From Bathynomus jamesi (taxonomy: Eukaryota; Arthropoda; Malacostraca; Isopoda; Cirolanidae), in the NCBI GenBank assembly GCA_023014485.1, contig JAJOZX010009430.1, forward strand, positions 1-64,000: a stretch of DNA of 64,000 nt. Direction: 5' to 3'. Below, piece after piece: positions 24,683 to 35,013 of the stretch. Position 1 is the stretch's first letter; each line of letters begins with the position of its first letter. The translations under genes were made by a program, and so were the position numbers. Below the pieces are notes generated by a model. It made no database searches. It was not told where the DNA came from and saw only the letters and a list, made by a program, of their open reading frames with translations.

Positions 24683-24717
<35 letters not shown>

Positions 24718-25378
24718 CGCAGATTTTTAGGTACTAACACTAATGTATTAACCACACTGTCAAAAGCTCGGGCTACTATAAAGCTAGTTTTACTTTTTCA
24801 AGGGGACAGCAACCAACCATTGAAATGTACAATGGTGATTACGTATTTGAGAAAATAGTGTACAATGCAAATTGAAGCATTGATAGTACAGGTACTAATT
24901 TTGGTCTGGGTTATTGATCTTGGTAGGGGGAAATGTAACATTCTTTCCACGTTATCCATGTAATAATTACGATAATGTTCATATTTAAGAAAAACACAAC
25001 CAACGTGTGACGTCATAGTAAAATGACATTGCTCAAATTATTTTCTACGGTATCAACCAACCGATTTTTTTTTCCAAGTAACCGGCATAGAGTATTCTCG
25101 ATTCGTTTTTAAGGTTTCACCAAATCAAAATCAATTTTTTTTAATACATTTACGAAAGAAACGACTTCATAAAATATTACTGAAAAAATAAGTTTGTATT
25201 CGTCTTTAAGAAAAGTTTATTGTTGTGACTTTGAACTTAAAAAAAATAACTTTTTATCAGGAACTGGATTTCATCAGTCAAAAGATTTTCTAACACCTGT
25301 TATTATAAGGTAATGAAATTGTTTAGCATAGTGTTTGTAACTTAAAATTTGACTGGAAATATCGTATATAAATATATA
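24436..25378. other. Anonymous sequence
   Basis: Apart from (GT)n at 24675-24712, I recognise no gene or mobile element. Confidence 0.45.
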
Positions 25379-25380
25379 TA

Positions 25381-25805
25381 CAGGGTGAGTAGAAAAAAAA
25401 GTGATCCCTTAGAGGTAAACTGTCATATTAAAAAAAGTAAAGGGACTAGAGCTCCCAAACTTCATAGATGCTTACCTTAGCATGTTGTTAGTCTTAATTG
25501 AGAAGTTGCTCGATGTGTCCCCCTTCCTGCTCAACGCAGGCCTCCAAACGTGGACGCCACTGATCAGTACACCCGTTTACATATCATTGAGACACCTTCT
25601 CCCAGCCGAGCAGAATTCTTTCGCGTAGTTCCATCTATGTCTCTTATATTGGTACCAGGGATGTAAACTTTGGACTTCACGGCTTCCCAAACACCATAAT
25701 CTAGTGGTGAAAGATCGGGGCTACTACTAGCCGGCCACATATTGGTTCGATAAAATCCGGTGTAAAGGGGTCTAAGGGGTTATTTTTTTACCCACTTTTT
25801 TCACC

Positions 25806-25808
<3 letters not shown>
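25381..25808 (-). mobile_element. Internally deleted mariner-type element
   Basis: Termini CAGGGTGAGTAGAAAAAAAA and, inverted, GAGGGTGAAAAAAGTGGGTA, with TA at both junctions. The minus strand retains transposase fragments: NMWPASSSPDLSPLDYGVWE (third catalytic Asp region) and VKSKVYIPGTN. The first two thirds of the gene are deleted. Confidence 0.75.
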
Positions 25809-25848
<40 letters not shown>

Positions 25849-25861
25849 GGGTGTGTATATA

Positions 25862-25896
25862 CAGGGTGTCCCAAAAAAAACTATATACCTTTATAG

Positions 25897-25944
<48 letters not shown>

Positions 25945-25969
25945 AGTATATAGTTTTTTGGGACACCTG
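25862..25969. mobile_element. Mariner-type MITE around a (TA)n core
   Basis: CAGGGTGTCCCAAAAAAAAC and TATATAC at the left are mirrored by GTATATAGTTTTTTGGGACA and CCTG at the right. The middle is (TA)n, so the whole 108 bp can fold as one hairpin. Confidence 0.7.
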
Positions 25970-26393
25970 TATATATAAAAGGTGAATTGGTTCAGTTACT
26001 TTATTCGTACCTTCGATAAAGTTTAATCTTATTTTTTTACGATGTTTAGTTTGCGTGACGCCCCGTCCCCACTTTTTTAGTCTAAAACTTAGTTTGCTTA
26101 ACTACACGCAAGTTGGAATAACGCAAGAAATTAAAACGGAGTTCAAACGTTGATTTAACCCTTTAAGGCCGGATTTTGGTATTCTACTATTACACCCGTC
26201 TAACGTCCAGCAATTATTATATGTTCATTAAGTAGATTTTTTAATTCTAAGACACTTTCCTTCTATAGCGTTTCCGTCGCAAATGCTTCGTTTTCGAGAT
26301 ATAAACATTTTTTTGGTGTGTTCGTACGTTCGTTTGTGTGTTCGTTTGTGTGTGCGTTACATGTCTGCCCAATCATTGCGCTCCATCCATTTC

Positions 26394-26518
26394 GAATTTG
26401 AATTACTTTCGTACCGGAATGGAACACTCATTCCACTCATTCAGAAGTACATTAGGCCTGGCTCTGTGATTTATAGTGATTCCTGGGCTGCCTACAAGAC
26501 TATAAGTGATTTAGGTTA
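26394..26518 (+). pseudogene. Merlin/ISXO2-like transposase fragment
   Basis: The frame YRNGTLIPLIQKYIRPGSVI followed by YSDSWAAYKTI matches the catalytic middle of ISXO2-like (Merlin, IS1595-related) transposases; the Asp in YSD is one catalytic residue. Only about 40 residues remain, with no start or end. It stops at a TTAGGTTAGG motif just before a palindrome. A different end of such a gene is at 27301-27615 on the other strand. Confidence 0.7.
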
Positions 26519-26533
26519 GGTTAGGTCAATTTT

Positions 26534-26732
26534 GAAGGTGAAATTTGTTTTTCCTATGGTTTTTGATGTGTTTTAAACGAATCTGACCTTCAAAACCGTC
26601 GGAAATGACTCGTTTTCGATTACCGGCTGGGGGGAGGGGGTTATCTCAAAAACGAGCCATTTCCGACGGTTTTGAAGGTCAGATTCGTTCAAAACACATC
26701 AAAAACTATAGGAAAAACATAAATTTCACCTC
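26534..26732. repeat. About 200-bp near-perfect palindrome
   Basis: The left arm (GAAGGTGAAATTTG through AAACGAATCTGACCTTCAAA to ACCGTCGGAAATGACTCG) is reversed in the right arm (CGAGCCATTTCCGACGGT to CAAAAACTATAGG). Roughly 85-bp arms surround a G-rich loop CCGGCTGGGGGGAGGGGG. No coding role is seen. Confidence 0.7.
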
Positions 26733-26904
26733 GAAAGGGAGACGGGTGTAATACTGTACATTTACCAGGATTTTTTGTATTAAATTATGAAGGAATTATG
26801 AATGCGTGTATTTGAAACGTTACCAATTTGTACCGGTCGTCCTGAAAGGGTCGAGGACGTTTATAATTTTAGCAAAATTTAAGGTAATTTTTTACTATCA
26901 CTCC

Positions 26905-27155
26905 GGTCTCTTCAATTCCCATAATTTATAGATCAATGGATTCGTTATTACACCAGGAATGCGATTTGGATAGTCTCAAGTGAGGGAACTGGCCCAAAAC
27001 TAAGTTAGGACACGAAGTTTGTTTTGGGGTATAAGTGTGAAAAAATACCCTAAAATGCGGGTAATTCCTTCAGTAGAGACTATCTAGGGCGCATTCGCAA
27101 TGTAAAAACGAAGCCATTGATATATAAATTATGGAAATTGTAGAAACAGCCAACA
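26905..27155. repeat. About 250-bp imperfect palindrome
   Basis: CCCATAATTTATAGATCAAT and GGATTCGTTATTACA pair with TATATAAATTATGG and ATTGATA at the right. Other paired words are GCGATTTGGATAGTCTC with GAGACTATCTAGGGCGC. Arms of about 95 bp flank a loop near 27020. Confidence 0.5.
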
Positions 27156-27300
27156 TGAGTGACCTAAAAGGTATAATATATATATATATATATATACACA
27201 CATTTATATATATGTAAAACGAACACTGTATATATTATATATACCGTAAAACTATACTAACCTAACCTAACCTAATTTTAGGTACTACTCTTACCTGTAT

Positions 27301-27615
27301 ATATATATATTTCTTTTTTAATGTGGTTTGGAGAGCTGAGCCGCTGCAACATGAAAAGCGTGCAGCCTTTGTTTGGGTTCTTGATATTTCAAGCAGAATA
27401 TGTATCTTGCTAGATATCCAACGAAATGCTTTTCTGTTTTTATCGAACACACACTTATTACCACAAACAATACCTTCCTTGTTTTTCTTAGGGCAAATAA
27501 ATTCTTTTAGCAATACACCGTGTTCTACATAAAAATTAAATGCAGCCTCTTCATCAAAAAATTTGCATGAAGTTAAACACAGTGAATAATTACAACCATC
27601 GCAAACCGACGCCAT
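27301..27615 (-). pseudogene. Merlin/ISXO2-like transposase N-terminal fragment
   Basis: Minus-strand open frame starting at 27615 with FFDEEAAFNFYVEHGVLL, CPKKNKEG and CGNKCVF, resembling the N-terminal zinc-ribbon region that precedes the DDE domain in eukaryotic ISXO2/Merlin proteins. It continues for about 80 residues, then runs into low-complexity sequence. The cysteines (CP, CGNKC) are visible. The catalytic domain is not attached. Confidence 0.6.
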
Positions 27616-28045
27616 CGTGACACTAAAATCTTATGAGTTCAGGTCAAACCCTCCAATTTTGTTAGCGGTACCTTCCTAACCTTTGTGGGATCAGCCATTT
27701 TATCACTCCCAAAAACATGATCCGCGATTTTATCGCTCAAAAAAATAATTTCTTAACATTAATTTTATAGCTTTAATCGGCATTTGCCTTCATATTGTAC
27801 TTAATAAAAGTTGTTTAAAAAAATGTAGAGAGTCTTATGGTAAACTTTATTTTCAGTTTCCAGAGGCTGGACTGATAGTAAAAAATTACCAAATTTAATT
27901 AGAATTAACAAACTAATTTATATCCATTTTAACTTATTTAGTTGCTATTCAGGTTTGCAAAAGGCAAAGCATATTTTAAGTGATCGATTACAAAGGAAAA
28001 AATTTCAAAGAGCAATAATGTTGTGGCCGGAATAGTTTCATTTCG
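27616..28045. other. Anonymous sequence
   Basis: AGCCATTTTATCACTCCCAAA is partly echoed by GCGATTTTATCGCTCAAAAA (27694-27750). No gene is recognised. (CA)n follows at 28050-28098. Confidence 0.4.
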
Positions 28046-28049
28046 GCTA

Positions 28050-28052
28050 ACA

Positions 28053-28098
<46 letters not shown>
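28050..28098. repeat. (CA)n microsatellite
   Basis: Pure CA repeat. Confidence 0.95.
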
Positions 28099-28100
<2 letters not shown>

Positions 28101-28487
28101 CACGACCACCACCTCTTTCCAAATCATACACTACCAATAACCAACTTACCGGCCTTCAAATGTTAGAATTCTTATACACGAATTCCGGTCTGAAGCTTCC
28201 CCGGAAGACATGGCCTTCCTGGCTGCTCCCCGGCTTTGTGCCAATATTCGTAATTAGAAATGTGCATTTATTATTCATTTTTAATTATTTTTATTGCGTT
28301 TTTATTTTAATATTTTTTGTATTCTTTTACAATTTTAATGTTTTCATAATTTGTATCATTGATGATGGAAAAATTATTTCCTGAACGTCTCTCTGTTTAC
28401 CTCATAAACGAGAATAACGGTTTCCTGTACATCCTTGAACTGCGCTTCTCGAGGAAAAAACCCTTTAAATGAAGTTACACACACACA

Positions 28488-28775
28488 CAGGGTGTCCCAT
28501 AAGTCCGGTCTCGTAGGAAAGTTTATTTTAAATTAAATTTACAGAATGCATTAGAACTAAAACATGTCCATATTGATGTCTTGTTTTGGCGGAGGCCTTT
28601 TCCTCATTAGTGTAACTCGCTTCCATATTAGCAATTACGTGTTATTCTACCCGTAACCAAAAAAAAAGGGGCCAAAACAAGACGTCAATTTGAACATTTT
28701 AGTTGTAATGTATTACTTTTGTAAATTTAACTTAAAATAAATTTTCCTACGAGACCGGACTTATGGTCCACCCTG
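28488..28775. mobile_element. 288-bp mariner-type MITE, reference copy
   Basis: Left end CAGGGTGTCCCATAAGTCCG and GTCTCGTAGGAAA. Right end TTTCCTACGAGACCGGACTT and ATGGTCCACCCTG, then TA. The subterminal parts (TTTTAAATTAAATTTACAG against GTAAATTTAACTTAAAATAA) and the internal AAAACATGTCCATATTGATG / CGTCAATTTGAACATTTT are also inverted. A 3' half-copy is at 2580-2671. Confidence 0.75.
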
Positions 28776-29084
28776 TATATATATTCTGGAATTTTGTTTA
28801 CTCCTTCACATAATCTATACCTAATTTTGAATTTGTAAAAATCAAACTTTGTTTAATTTAGCTTGAAAATTTACAAAGTAAACTTAAACTTTTTTGACTA
28901 ACAGTTAACGTTCTTTTTCTCTCACAACATTGAAAAAAAAACCTTTACCACAAAATTTTGAAAAGGGGCCAAAGTGCCTCCATGTAAAATTGGTACTGAA
29001 AATAAAATTTTAAAAACTCTTCATAAACTTAAGGTTAGACTTTATAAACATTAAATATATAATCAGTACGTGTATGTGTGTACA

Positions 29085-29128
29085 TATGTATACGTGTATG
29101 GATGTATGTGTATGCGTGTGTATGCGTG

Positions 29129-29173
<45 letters not shown>

Positions 29174-29175
29174 GA
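29085..29175. repeat. (GT/GTAT)n, (TA)n, (CA)n microsatellite
   Basis: Compound simple repeat, directly followed by SINE A copy 5. Confidence 0.9.
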
Positions 29176-29186
29176 TTTGGGTAAGT

Positions 29187-29464
29187 TTCGCCTCGGTGTA
29201 GTGGTTAGCGTCGCTGACTACGAATCCATCGGCCCCGGGTTCGAGACCCGGTGACGGCAGCCGGCGCGCAGCAAAACTCAGCTGTTCATCCTTCCACACA
29301 ATAAAGAAAGTAGTTGGTAGATAAATGGGTACCCTGGGTGGCCTAGACGCTGGGCTGCTGGTGGAGCGTGGTTCGGATTCCACGTTAAACTGTAGGTCTA
29401 AGGTGGAGTGAAAAGCTTGACCTTCGTCAGAATGAAGAATTCGGGAGGAAGCTAACCAAAGCTT
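29187..29464 (+). mobile_element. Dimeric tRNA-like SINE, family A, copy 5
   Basis: Plus-strand copy. Unit 1 is CCTCGGTGTAGTGGTTAGCG and CGGGTTCGAGACCCGGTGAC, linker CATCCTTCCACACAAT and GATAAATGGGTACC. Unit 2 is GGGTGGCCTAGACGCTGGGC, here with the middle of the A box deleted, and GTGGTTCGGATTCCACG. The 3' part is TAAACTGTAGGTCTAAGGTG. The first B box is the best match to consensus of all copies. Confidence 0.8.
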
Positions 29465-29477
29465 ATATATATATAAT

Positions 29478-29660
29478 ATAGGGATTCTGTCTATACATAA
29501 GACTAGGGCAATCTGCACCAAATTTGGTACACACAAAGTGAACCAGGAAAGGTTATAGTAACACGCCCGCCACTCTGCCCCTCCCCTTTGGGGGAGGGAG
29601 GACTGGTGGGGGGTCTCCTAAACGGCTAGGGTAATCTGCACCAAATTTGGTATACCCATT
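29478..29660. repeat. Relative of the CTGT-rich repeat
   Basis: GGGCAATCTGCACCAAATTT occurs twice in a row (about 29507 and 29631 with GTAATCTGCACC). It is preceded by ATAGGGATTCTGTCT, like the units at 905-1760, but without the expanded CTGT tract. Confidence 0.5.
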
Positions 29661-29740
29661 AACCTGTTAAGCGTTATCGACGAGTTATATCGTCTGTCAA
29701 TGCATATAAAAGGGTAAAAAATTACGCTTAACAGGTGAAG
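29661..29740. mobile_element. Small MITE-like inverted repeat
   Basis: ACCTGTTAAGCGT at the left is inverted as ACGCTTAACAGGT at the right. About 80 bp in total, inside the preceding repeat. Confidence 0.5.
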
Positions 29741-29859
29741 GGAGAACCAGGGAGAGGTTTCAGTCATTGGTTCAATCCGAACTTTAGGAATGTCCATTTG
29801 TATTTTGGTTTTCACTATTGAATTAAAACATTTTGTGGTTTCCTTTTTGTATTAAGTAC

Positions 29860-30006
29860 ACGTCCGGACTACTTCGTGGCCACTCGGCAACACCGCTTCA
29901 CATTAGATCAGCGAGATTAAGTAACGTGATTGTCCTCCGCGTTCAGATAATGTAGAGACTCGCCGGGTCGCACGTCAAGTTGTAAGTCCCCTTCGTCACC
30001 TGACCT
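29860..30006 (+). mobile_element. 5S rRNA-derived SINE, family C, copy 2
   Basis: TAGATCAGCGAGATTAAGTA, ACGTG, then TTGTCCTCCGCGTTCAGATA. The 5S-like part has lost the GGGTCGGATAGTAGTTGGAT section. It is followed by GTCGCACGTCAAGTTGTAAG and TCCCCTTCG, a diverged shared domain. Confidence 0.6.
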
Positions 30007-30477
30007 TTTCCATTAAGAATGGGATTAAACTTTATTGGGCATCTCATAAAATTTCCCAAGTGTTGTACTTTTGAAGTCTTTATAATTAAATCTATCAAGT
30101 TTTCAGTAATTGAGAAAGTGATGGAAGAATTAGTTTGTGTGTGTGATGGTTACTGTTGCTCACTTGGCCTCGAAACGTTCAAATCATTTAATGAGAATGT
30201 GATTGTCGAAGAGGAGCATTTTAGCGCCAGAAGTACGAGTACAGTAGTACAGAAGAACCGAACCTCCATGACCTACGGGTGAGGTAGTGAATTATTGAAG
30301 AATTAGTGAGATATGGGAAAAAACAAAAAGTTCACCGTAAAAAGTTGGTGTGGGTGATTCTGAATAGTTTGACCAATCCCAAGACCAAATAAAATTCGGT
30401 ATGGATTCATACCATGGTATTTGGGCAGCGATTTAGAATGTTGAAAATAATGATCTAATAATAATCATAGAATCAAA

Positions 30478-30649
30478 GCTCGTAGCTCAGTGAGTGTGTC
30501 AACACCGTCGTGTACCTATAAGCCACTGAGGTCGGGAATTCGATTTCCGATGGTGTTTGTTAATAATGATCCAAGAGTTAGCGCAATGGGACGCATTAAT
30601 CTGGCTTGAACGTTGTGCTAGTTTCTGAGATTCGTCTCATTATTTTGTT
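30478..30649 (+). mobile_element. tRNA-like SINE, family D, copy 1
   Basis: GCTCGTAGCTCAGTGAGTG (A-box region), CTGAGGTCGGGAATTCGATT (B box, decayed) and a body with TTAGCGCAATGGGACGCATT, AATCTGGCTTGAACG and GTGCTAGTTTCTGAG. Same body in copies 41800-41985 (minus) and 58818-58995. Confidence 0.6.
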
Positions 30650-31120
30650 AACATTAATCAATGAGCGTTTAACTTCCACCGAATAAATATTCATTCGTAA
30701 AATTCACCTACTCCTATTGTTCTAATGGTACACGAGTTTCGAACTTCAGTATTCGTAGGCTTAATTAAAGAGAATTTGACACACAACAGTTTGCAAATTA
30801 TCATTCACTAGAAGAGACTAAGGGGGCTTAAAGTTCTTCCCTGGACACCATAAGTCTTGACAGTGATCCACCGTTGAACAAATTTTGGAGCAACTTGATT
30901 GTTAATTGGAAAATCCAAGATCACATCCCACACCCGTAACAGCTTTGACAAAATAGTAACCGTGCCATGATACCAAAACTCATTGCCTCCGTGAGTGTGC
31001 ATACTAAGACGTGCTCTAGGTTTTCATGAAGACCCTGGAAAAGTTACGCAAAGCAATTCACTGCTTCGTTTTGCCTATACTGTGTAGCAAAATTTATTCC
31101 TCATAAAATATAATATATAT
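30650..31120. other. Anonymous sequence
   Basis: No recognised gene or repeat. Confidence 0.4.
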
Positions 31121-31123
31121 ATA

Positions 31124-31792
31124 CAGGGTGTCTCAAAAGTCACTATCTATTTCGGTGACATTAGATGTTTTTTAAAAAATGCTATGCTGGCATAAAGATA
31201 TGTACTTCTGGTGCAAATTTGTGTATTTAAAAAAAGTTAATTGGTTTATTTCGAATTTTGTGTAATTTATAAATTTATCTTGACATGCTTGAACAATTCC
31301 TCGAACCTCAACTTCTTACAGATGGCATTCTTGACACAGTAGTTTTTCAGCAGGATGGAGCACCGTGCCATTATGCAATAATTGTACGTGATTATCTTGA
31401 CAGACGCTTCCCGGTCGCTGGATTGGTCGTGGAGGAACACAACCATGGGCAGCACGTTCACCCGATTTAACACCATTAGATTTTTCCGCCTGGGGTTTCA
31501 TTAAGTCTAAGGTGTACACTGATAGAAGAATTAGTGATGTAGCCGAACTTCGAAATCGTATTACCGATGCAGTTCAGAAAATAACACCTCAAATGCTGGA
31601 AAGTGTGTTCCGGGAAACAACTTATCGCTTTGAGCTCTGTAGAGACACTGATGGTCGCCATGTGGAGACAGATAAATAAATAGCACTAATTCTTTGTGGC
31701 ACTTACTTTGAAATAAATATATTTTTCATGTCTTAAACCAGTTTTTCGTAATTCCCATTATTTTTCAAAATAGTAACTTTTGAGACACCCTG
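31124..31792 (+). mobile_element. Internally deleted mariner-type element, 669 bp
   Basis: Termini CAGGGTGTCTCAAAAGTCAC and, inverted, CAGGGTGTCTCAAAAGTTAC, with TA at each side. It keeps the C-terminal third of a transposase. The deletion removed the DNA-binding domain and the first catalytic Asp. Confidence 0.8.
31285..31679 (+). pseudogene. Mariner transposase, C-terminal part
   Basis: VVFQQDGAPCHYAIIVRDYL (second catalytic Asp) is in one frame. After a one-base shift near 31440 the next frame has PWAARSPDLTPLDFSAWGFI (third Asp), then ITPQMLESVFRETTYRFELC to a stop at about 31679. Spacing between the two Asp is about 41 residues across the shift. Related sequence forms the arms of the fold-back element at 56689-58107. 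Confidence 0.8.
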
Positions 31793-31793
31793 T

Positions 31794-31850
31794 AATATAT
31801 ATTATATATATAATATATATATATATAATATATATTATATATATATAACT
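31794..31850. repeat. (TA)n microsatellite
   Basis: TA-rich tract following the mariner element. 31851-32100 shows nothing recognisable. Confidence 0.9.
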
Positions 31851-32142
31851 GAATTGAGTCTTATTTAATTAGAAATACAGAGACTTTTAATGCAAAAGAT
31901 GGTTCGTTTCAGCTAGGATTCTTTGGAAAAATATAACGAAAAGCCTATCTTCGAAATATTTCGGAGGCAATTTCAGTTGCCAAATGCAGGAACTTTCTGA
32001 CATTTCCTTACCTTCCTCTTTCTCGGCTTTTTGTCTTCCATCCGCCTGAATGAAGAAGGGAATTCCTTTTGAAAGGCTTTGCGGGATTTTAATTTTAGTT
32101 TTTAATCTTGTTTCTCTCGGGGGGTTTTAATCGATATATAAA

Positions 32143-32146
<4 letters not shown>

Positions 32147-32202
<56 letters not shown>

Positions 32203-33392
32203 TTTCATTAAGATAATATACCAAAGATGACCTATAAAACTCTGAAGAATAGAGTGAATTACGATACAGTTTGTAATAAAAAAATTAGGAAAGACTACAT
32301 TCCGGCAGATTTCTAAAAATTCAAGGTCCAATTCAATCTTCTTGAATTTTCTGACAGACTTTTCAAGTTTACAGTGGAGTCTCAAACCCTCTAGTCCATA
32401 ACGCGTAGATACATATGAAATAGGATCCCTCCTAAGGAGACGTAGTTTTACATTTAGGATAAAAACGAAGACGTAGAGCAAAAAAGTCATTATATTTGGC
32501 TGCTGCAGCCGACGTTTCGGGCAACTCTACCCATTTTCAAGGCCTAATAAATAAAAAGCTAAAATTAATGCATGACAAAAATATACGAATGTCAAAAACA
32601 AACTAATTTATAGTACAGAATAAAACCACTTCAAGAATAAAAATTAAAAAGCATAAAACAAGCATAAGCCAAAAACAAAAAGTAAAAATTATATACATGA
32701 CAAATATACGCATGATAAAAATAAAACTTAAAAACATTCAAACATAAATTAGTTAAAAACTTTACTAATAAAAAGTTAAATGAAAAAACGCAAAAGTGCA
32801 CCAAACATACCATGCTCACTTGACAGCCACAAACAACTGAGGGGAAAAGGAGACAGGGTCAAAGGGAGAAAACAGAAAAAATATAAAAAATAACAAAATT
32901 TGAGTTTGTAGGTATTCTAATTAATATAAAGGGGGTAACAGCTAGAATCAATATTTAAACTGGAGTTCAGAAATTTAATGCACAAAGATTCGTAAATACG
33001 GAGAGAGGACGGCATTTTAATGATTTAAGAATTTTAGTTATTAACGGAAATATCAACCTTACACTTAACAGAATGATTTCTAATGGCAGACTGTTCCTTT
33101 TTCGATAAAACTTTCCCTGTCCTGTGGCTAATACCCATATGGGAGCAAAATCTTGCCTGCAAAGAACGAACTGTGCTGCCAACGTAGTTCCCCTGGGAAC
33201 ACCCAGGGCAGGTAAACAAATAAACGACAGAACAGTTCATCGCAGGGGGGATTTTGTCCTTACAACGGAAAAAACATTCAAGGGTATTATTATTCACAAA
33301 AGCAACCTTAAAATCAGTGTGAAAATAAAATTTCCTCACCACACTCAACAATTGCTTTTTCACAAAAGTGTTAAAATGGTAGAGATCAGGTA

Positions 33393-33456
<64 letters not shown>
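32147..33456 (-). mobile_element. Penelope-like element, 5'-truncated
   Basis: Minus-strand retroelement between (TA)n tracts (33392-33456 and 32147-32197). It retains the GIY-YIG endonuclease end of its protein and a long 3' region with GAAACGTCGGCTGCAGCAGC (about 32506, minus strand) preceded by GGTAGAGTTGCCC. Penelope-like elements combine reverse transcriptase and GIY-YIG endonuclease, and commonly sit in TA-rich DNA. The reverse transcriptase part is missing. Confidence 0.75.
32945..33370 (-). pseudogene. Penelope-like GIY-YIG endonuclease domain
   Basis: The open frame on the minus strand from 33363 contains CSVVYLFTCPGCSQGNYVGS followed by TVRSLQARFCSHMG: the GIY-YIG core appears as VYLF...NYVGST, with the conserved Arg in QARF and the CxxC typical of this group just before. 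After the stop near 33034 the same frame continues in weak form with ESLCIKFLNSSLNIDSS, the usual C-terminal end of Penelope-type proteins. It normally nicks target DNA for reverse-transcription priming. Here it lacks its polymerase and carries a stop, so it is inactive. Confidence 0.8.
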
Positions 33457-33458
<2 letters not shown>

Positions 33459-33900
33459 AAAATCAGTTTTTACGTTTGTGAATATATTTCCTGTCCTGGA
33501 AGTGGGAAAGTTTGCGAACCACTTTCATACAGGACGTAATTATAAGATGAAATAAAAGACCAGAAGGAAATTGAACAGCTTTACATAAAAAAAATGACTG
33601 CCAGGAAGGAAGTTATTTATTAGTGAAGAGGCAGGAAAGGAGATACTACAATAAAGTATAAGGAACCATTAAAACTTTAGTTTTTGGGCATGAATCATGA
33701 TGGTAATTCGAAGGAAGTCGTGCATGAATGCCATCGTGAAAATGGTGGAAAAAGATTCATTTGTGTAAAAAAATTGAAAATGTATTGAATAAGTGTGTGT
33801 GTGTGAAGGACATACTTTGATATAAATTATTTTCTGTACTTGTTTTCTATATAAAAAGTACTATCGTATATGTATGAAAAATGTCCGAAAGTTTACATGT
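33457..33900. other. Anonymous sequence
   Basis: Begins with (AAT)n (about 33443-33460). No gene is seen. Confidence 0.45.
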
Positions 33901-33908
33901 ATATATTA

Positions 33909-34270
33909 GTGATGTAGGACTTCTTTCTGGTCTCGGTCATGGTGGTCTTGATTACATCACTGCGGAGATGTTGATGTTCAAGTGTAACGAACACTTGTGT
34001 TGTTCAAGGTAGGGAGTTAACTGCTGAAAAATGTCACAAACTATGAATTTGTGAATAAATTATGAGTAAATTTTGCAACTGTCACTTGATAACCTCTTTA
34101 GAATCTTTATTCCTGAATGGGAAATACAGAGCTTAGGAATTAGGCATTAAACAATATTGAATACGTGCAAAAATTGCATATGGTCTCGGTCTCGAGACCT
34201 TATTTTTTTCTGGTCTCGGTCTCGGGTGCTTAGGTCTCGGTCTTGGCCATGGTGGTCTCGACTACACTGG
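33909..34270. mobile_element. Possible hAT-like fragment with GGTCTCGGTC repeats
   Basis: Words such as GGTCTCGGTCATGGTGGTCT and GATTACATCACTG near the left recur at the right as GGCCATGGTGGTCTCGACTA followed by CACTGG. The right terminus, inverted, is CCAGTGTAGTCGAGACCACC. The repeats are direct, not inverted, so a standard hAT structure is not shown. Confidence 0.35.
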
Positions 34271-34322
34271 TATATATATATATATACAGGGTCTTCAAAA
34301 AACGAAGTTCTATTTCGTTTAA

Positions 34323-34574
34323 CTCTTTAAGGACGAGTCCGTAGCATATGCAGCCACTCTTGTTACCAGAACGTATAGGTTTTATCGTTATTCAAAAATA
34401 AATATTTTAGTAACTAGTCACTGAAATGATACACACTTTGGGTTCCTTTCCCGACAACTAGATGACATCTATATATAAGCACGTAGAAACATTTATAGAA
34501 ACGAGGCATTGTAGTGCAATTTATATTATTATTTCTGGTGGACCTTAAGGTACCATCCGTCGCGCGTTAAAGGG
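34323..34574. mobile_element. piggyBac-like MITE
   Basis: TTAA immediately precedes CTCTTTAAGGACGAGTCCG and immediately follows CGTCGCGCGTTAAAGGG. TTAA duplications and CCCTTTAA-type ends are characteristic of piggyBac elements. Its left neighbour is a mariner-type end (CAGGGTCTTCAAAA, 34287-34300). Confidence 0.55.
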
Positions 34575-34654
34575 TTAATTTGTATGTTACAAAGTATTTG
34601 GTGCATAAATTTCTTCGATACATCATTTTCACGGAACTTCAGGGGTTTTCTTGT

Positions 34655-34960
34655 AGTTTAGGTGATTACTTTCTTCTCGGTGTCATTCCCACTCGTGGTC
34701 CGCAATTGAGAATGCTTGAAGCGAGAAATCCACATTTGGGGAAAGACTTTCTTGATTTGAGAAACAATATCACTCCCGTTCACATTCGCGGTAAAGGCGC
34801 CAAATGAGAGAGCCTAATATTTCGTAACCTAACCTAACCTAACCTACCTGTACCTTAGGGGGAAAGCCTTGGATAAGAATGAGAATGTCCTGAAATGGGA
34901 AGAGATTGATTTGACAATTACCTCTTTTTGAGATTCTCACTCGTGGGATTTGTAACACTT
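34655..34960. repeat. TTAGG-rich repeat family G, copy 3 (diverged)
   Basis: GGTGTCATTCCCACTCGTGG, AAACAATATCACTCCC and CGCGGTAAAGGCGCCAAATG, then AATATTTCGTAACCTAACCT with four AACCT units, then AGAATGAGAATGTCC. The order is inverted relative to copies 1 and 2, with a much shorter core. Confidence 0.5.
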
Positions 34961-35013
34961 GATCGCCGAATGAAAAATGAATCATGTTTAGTAGGGTGAT
35001 ACCGCTTAGTCTA

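Larger units (their letters stand above)
26159..26850. mobile_element. piggyBac-like non-autonomous element (tentative)
   Basis: TTAA precedes CCCTTTAAGGCCGGA at the left. At the right the inverted terminus is CCCTTTCAGGACGACCGGTA, followed by a TCGA that may be a decayed TTAA. Inside, TATTACACCCGTCT (26188-26201) is exactly inverted at 26740-26753, and a long palindrome occupies 26534-26732. A shorter relative is at 34323-34574. Confidence 0.45.

Noticed and set aside
27301..27615. A host zinc-finger gene
   Set aside because: The cysteine pattern and neighbouring words fit a Merlin/ISXO2 N-terminus better, and there is no continuation.
30019..30282. An 87-codon open frame
   Set aside because: No recognisable domain, ordinary composition for intergenic AT-rich DNA, and no splice or promoter context.
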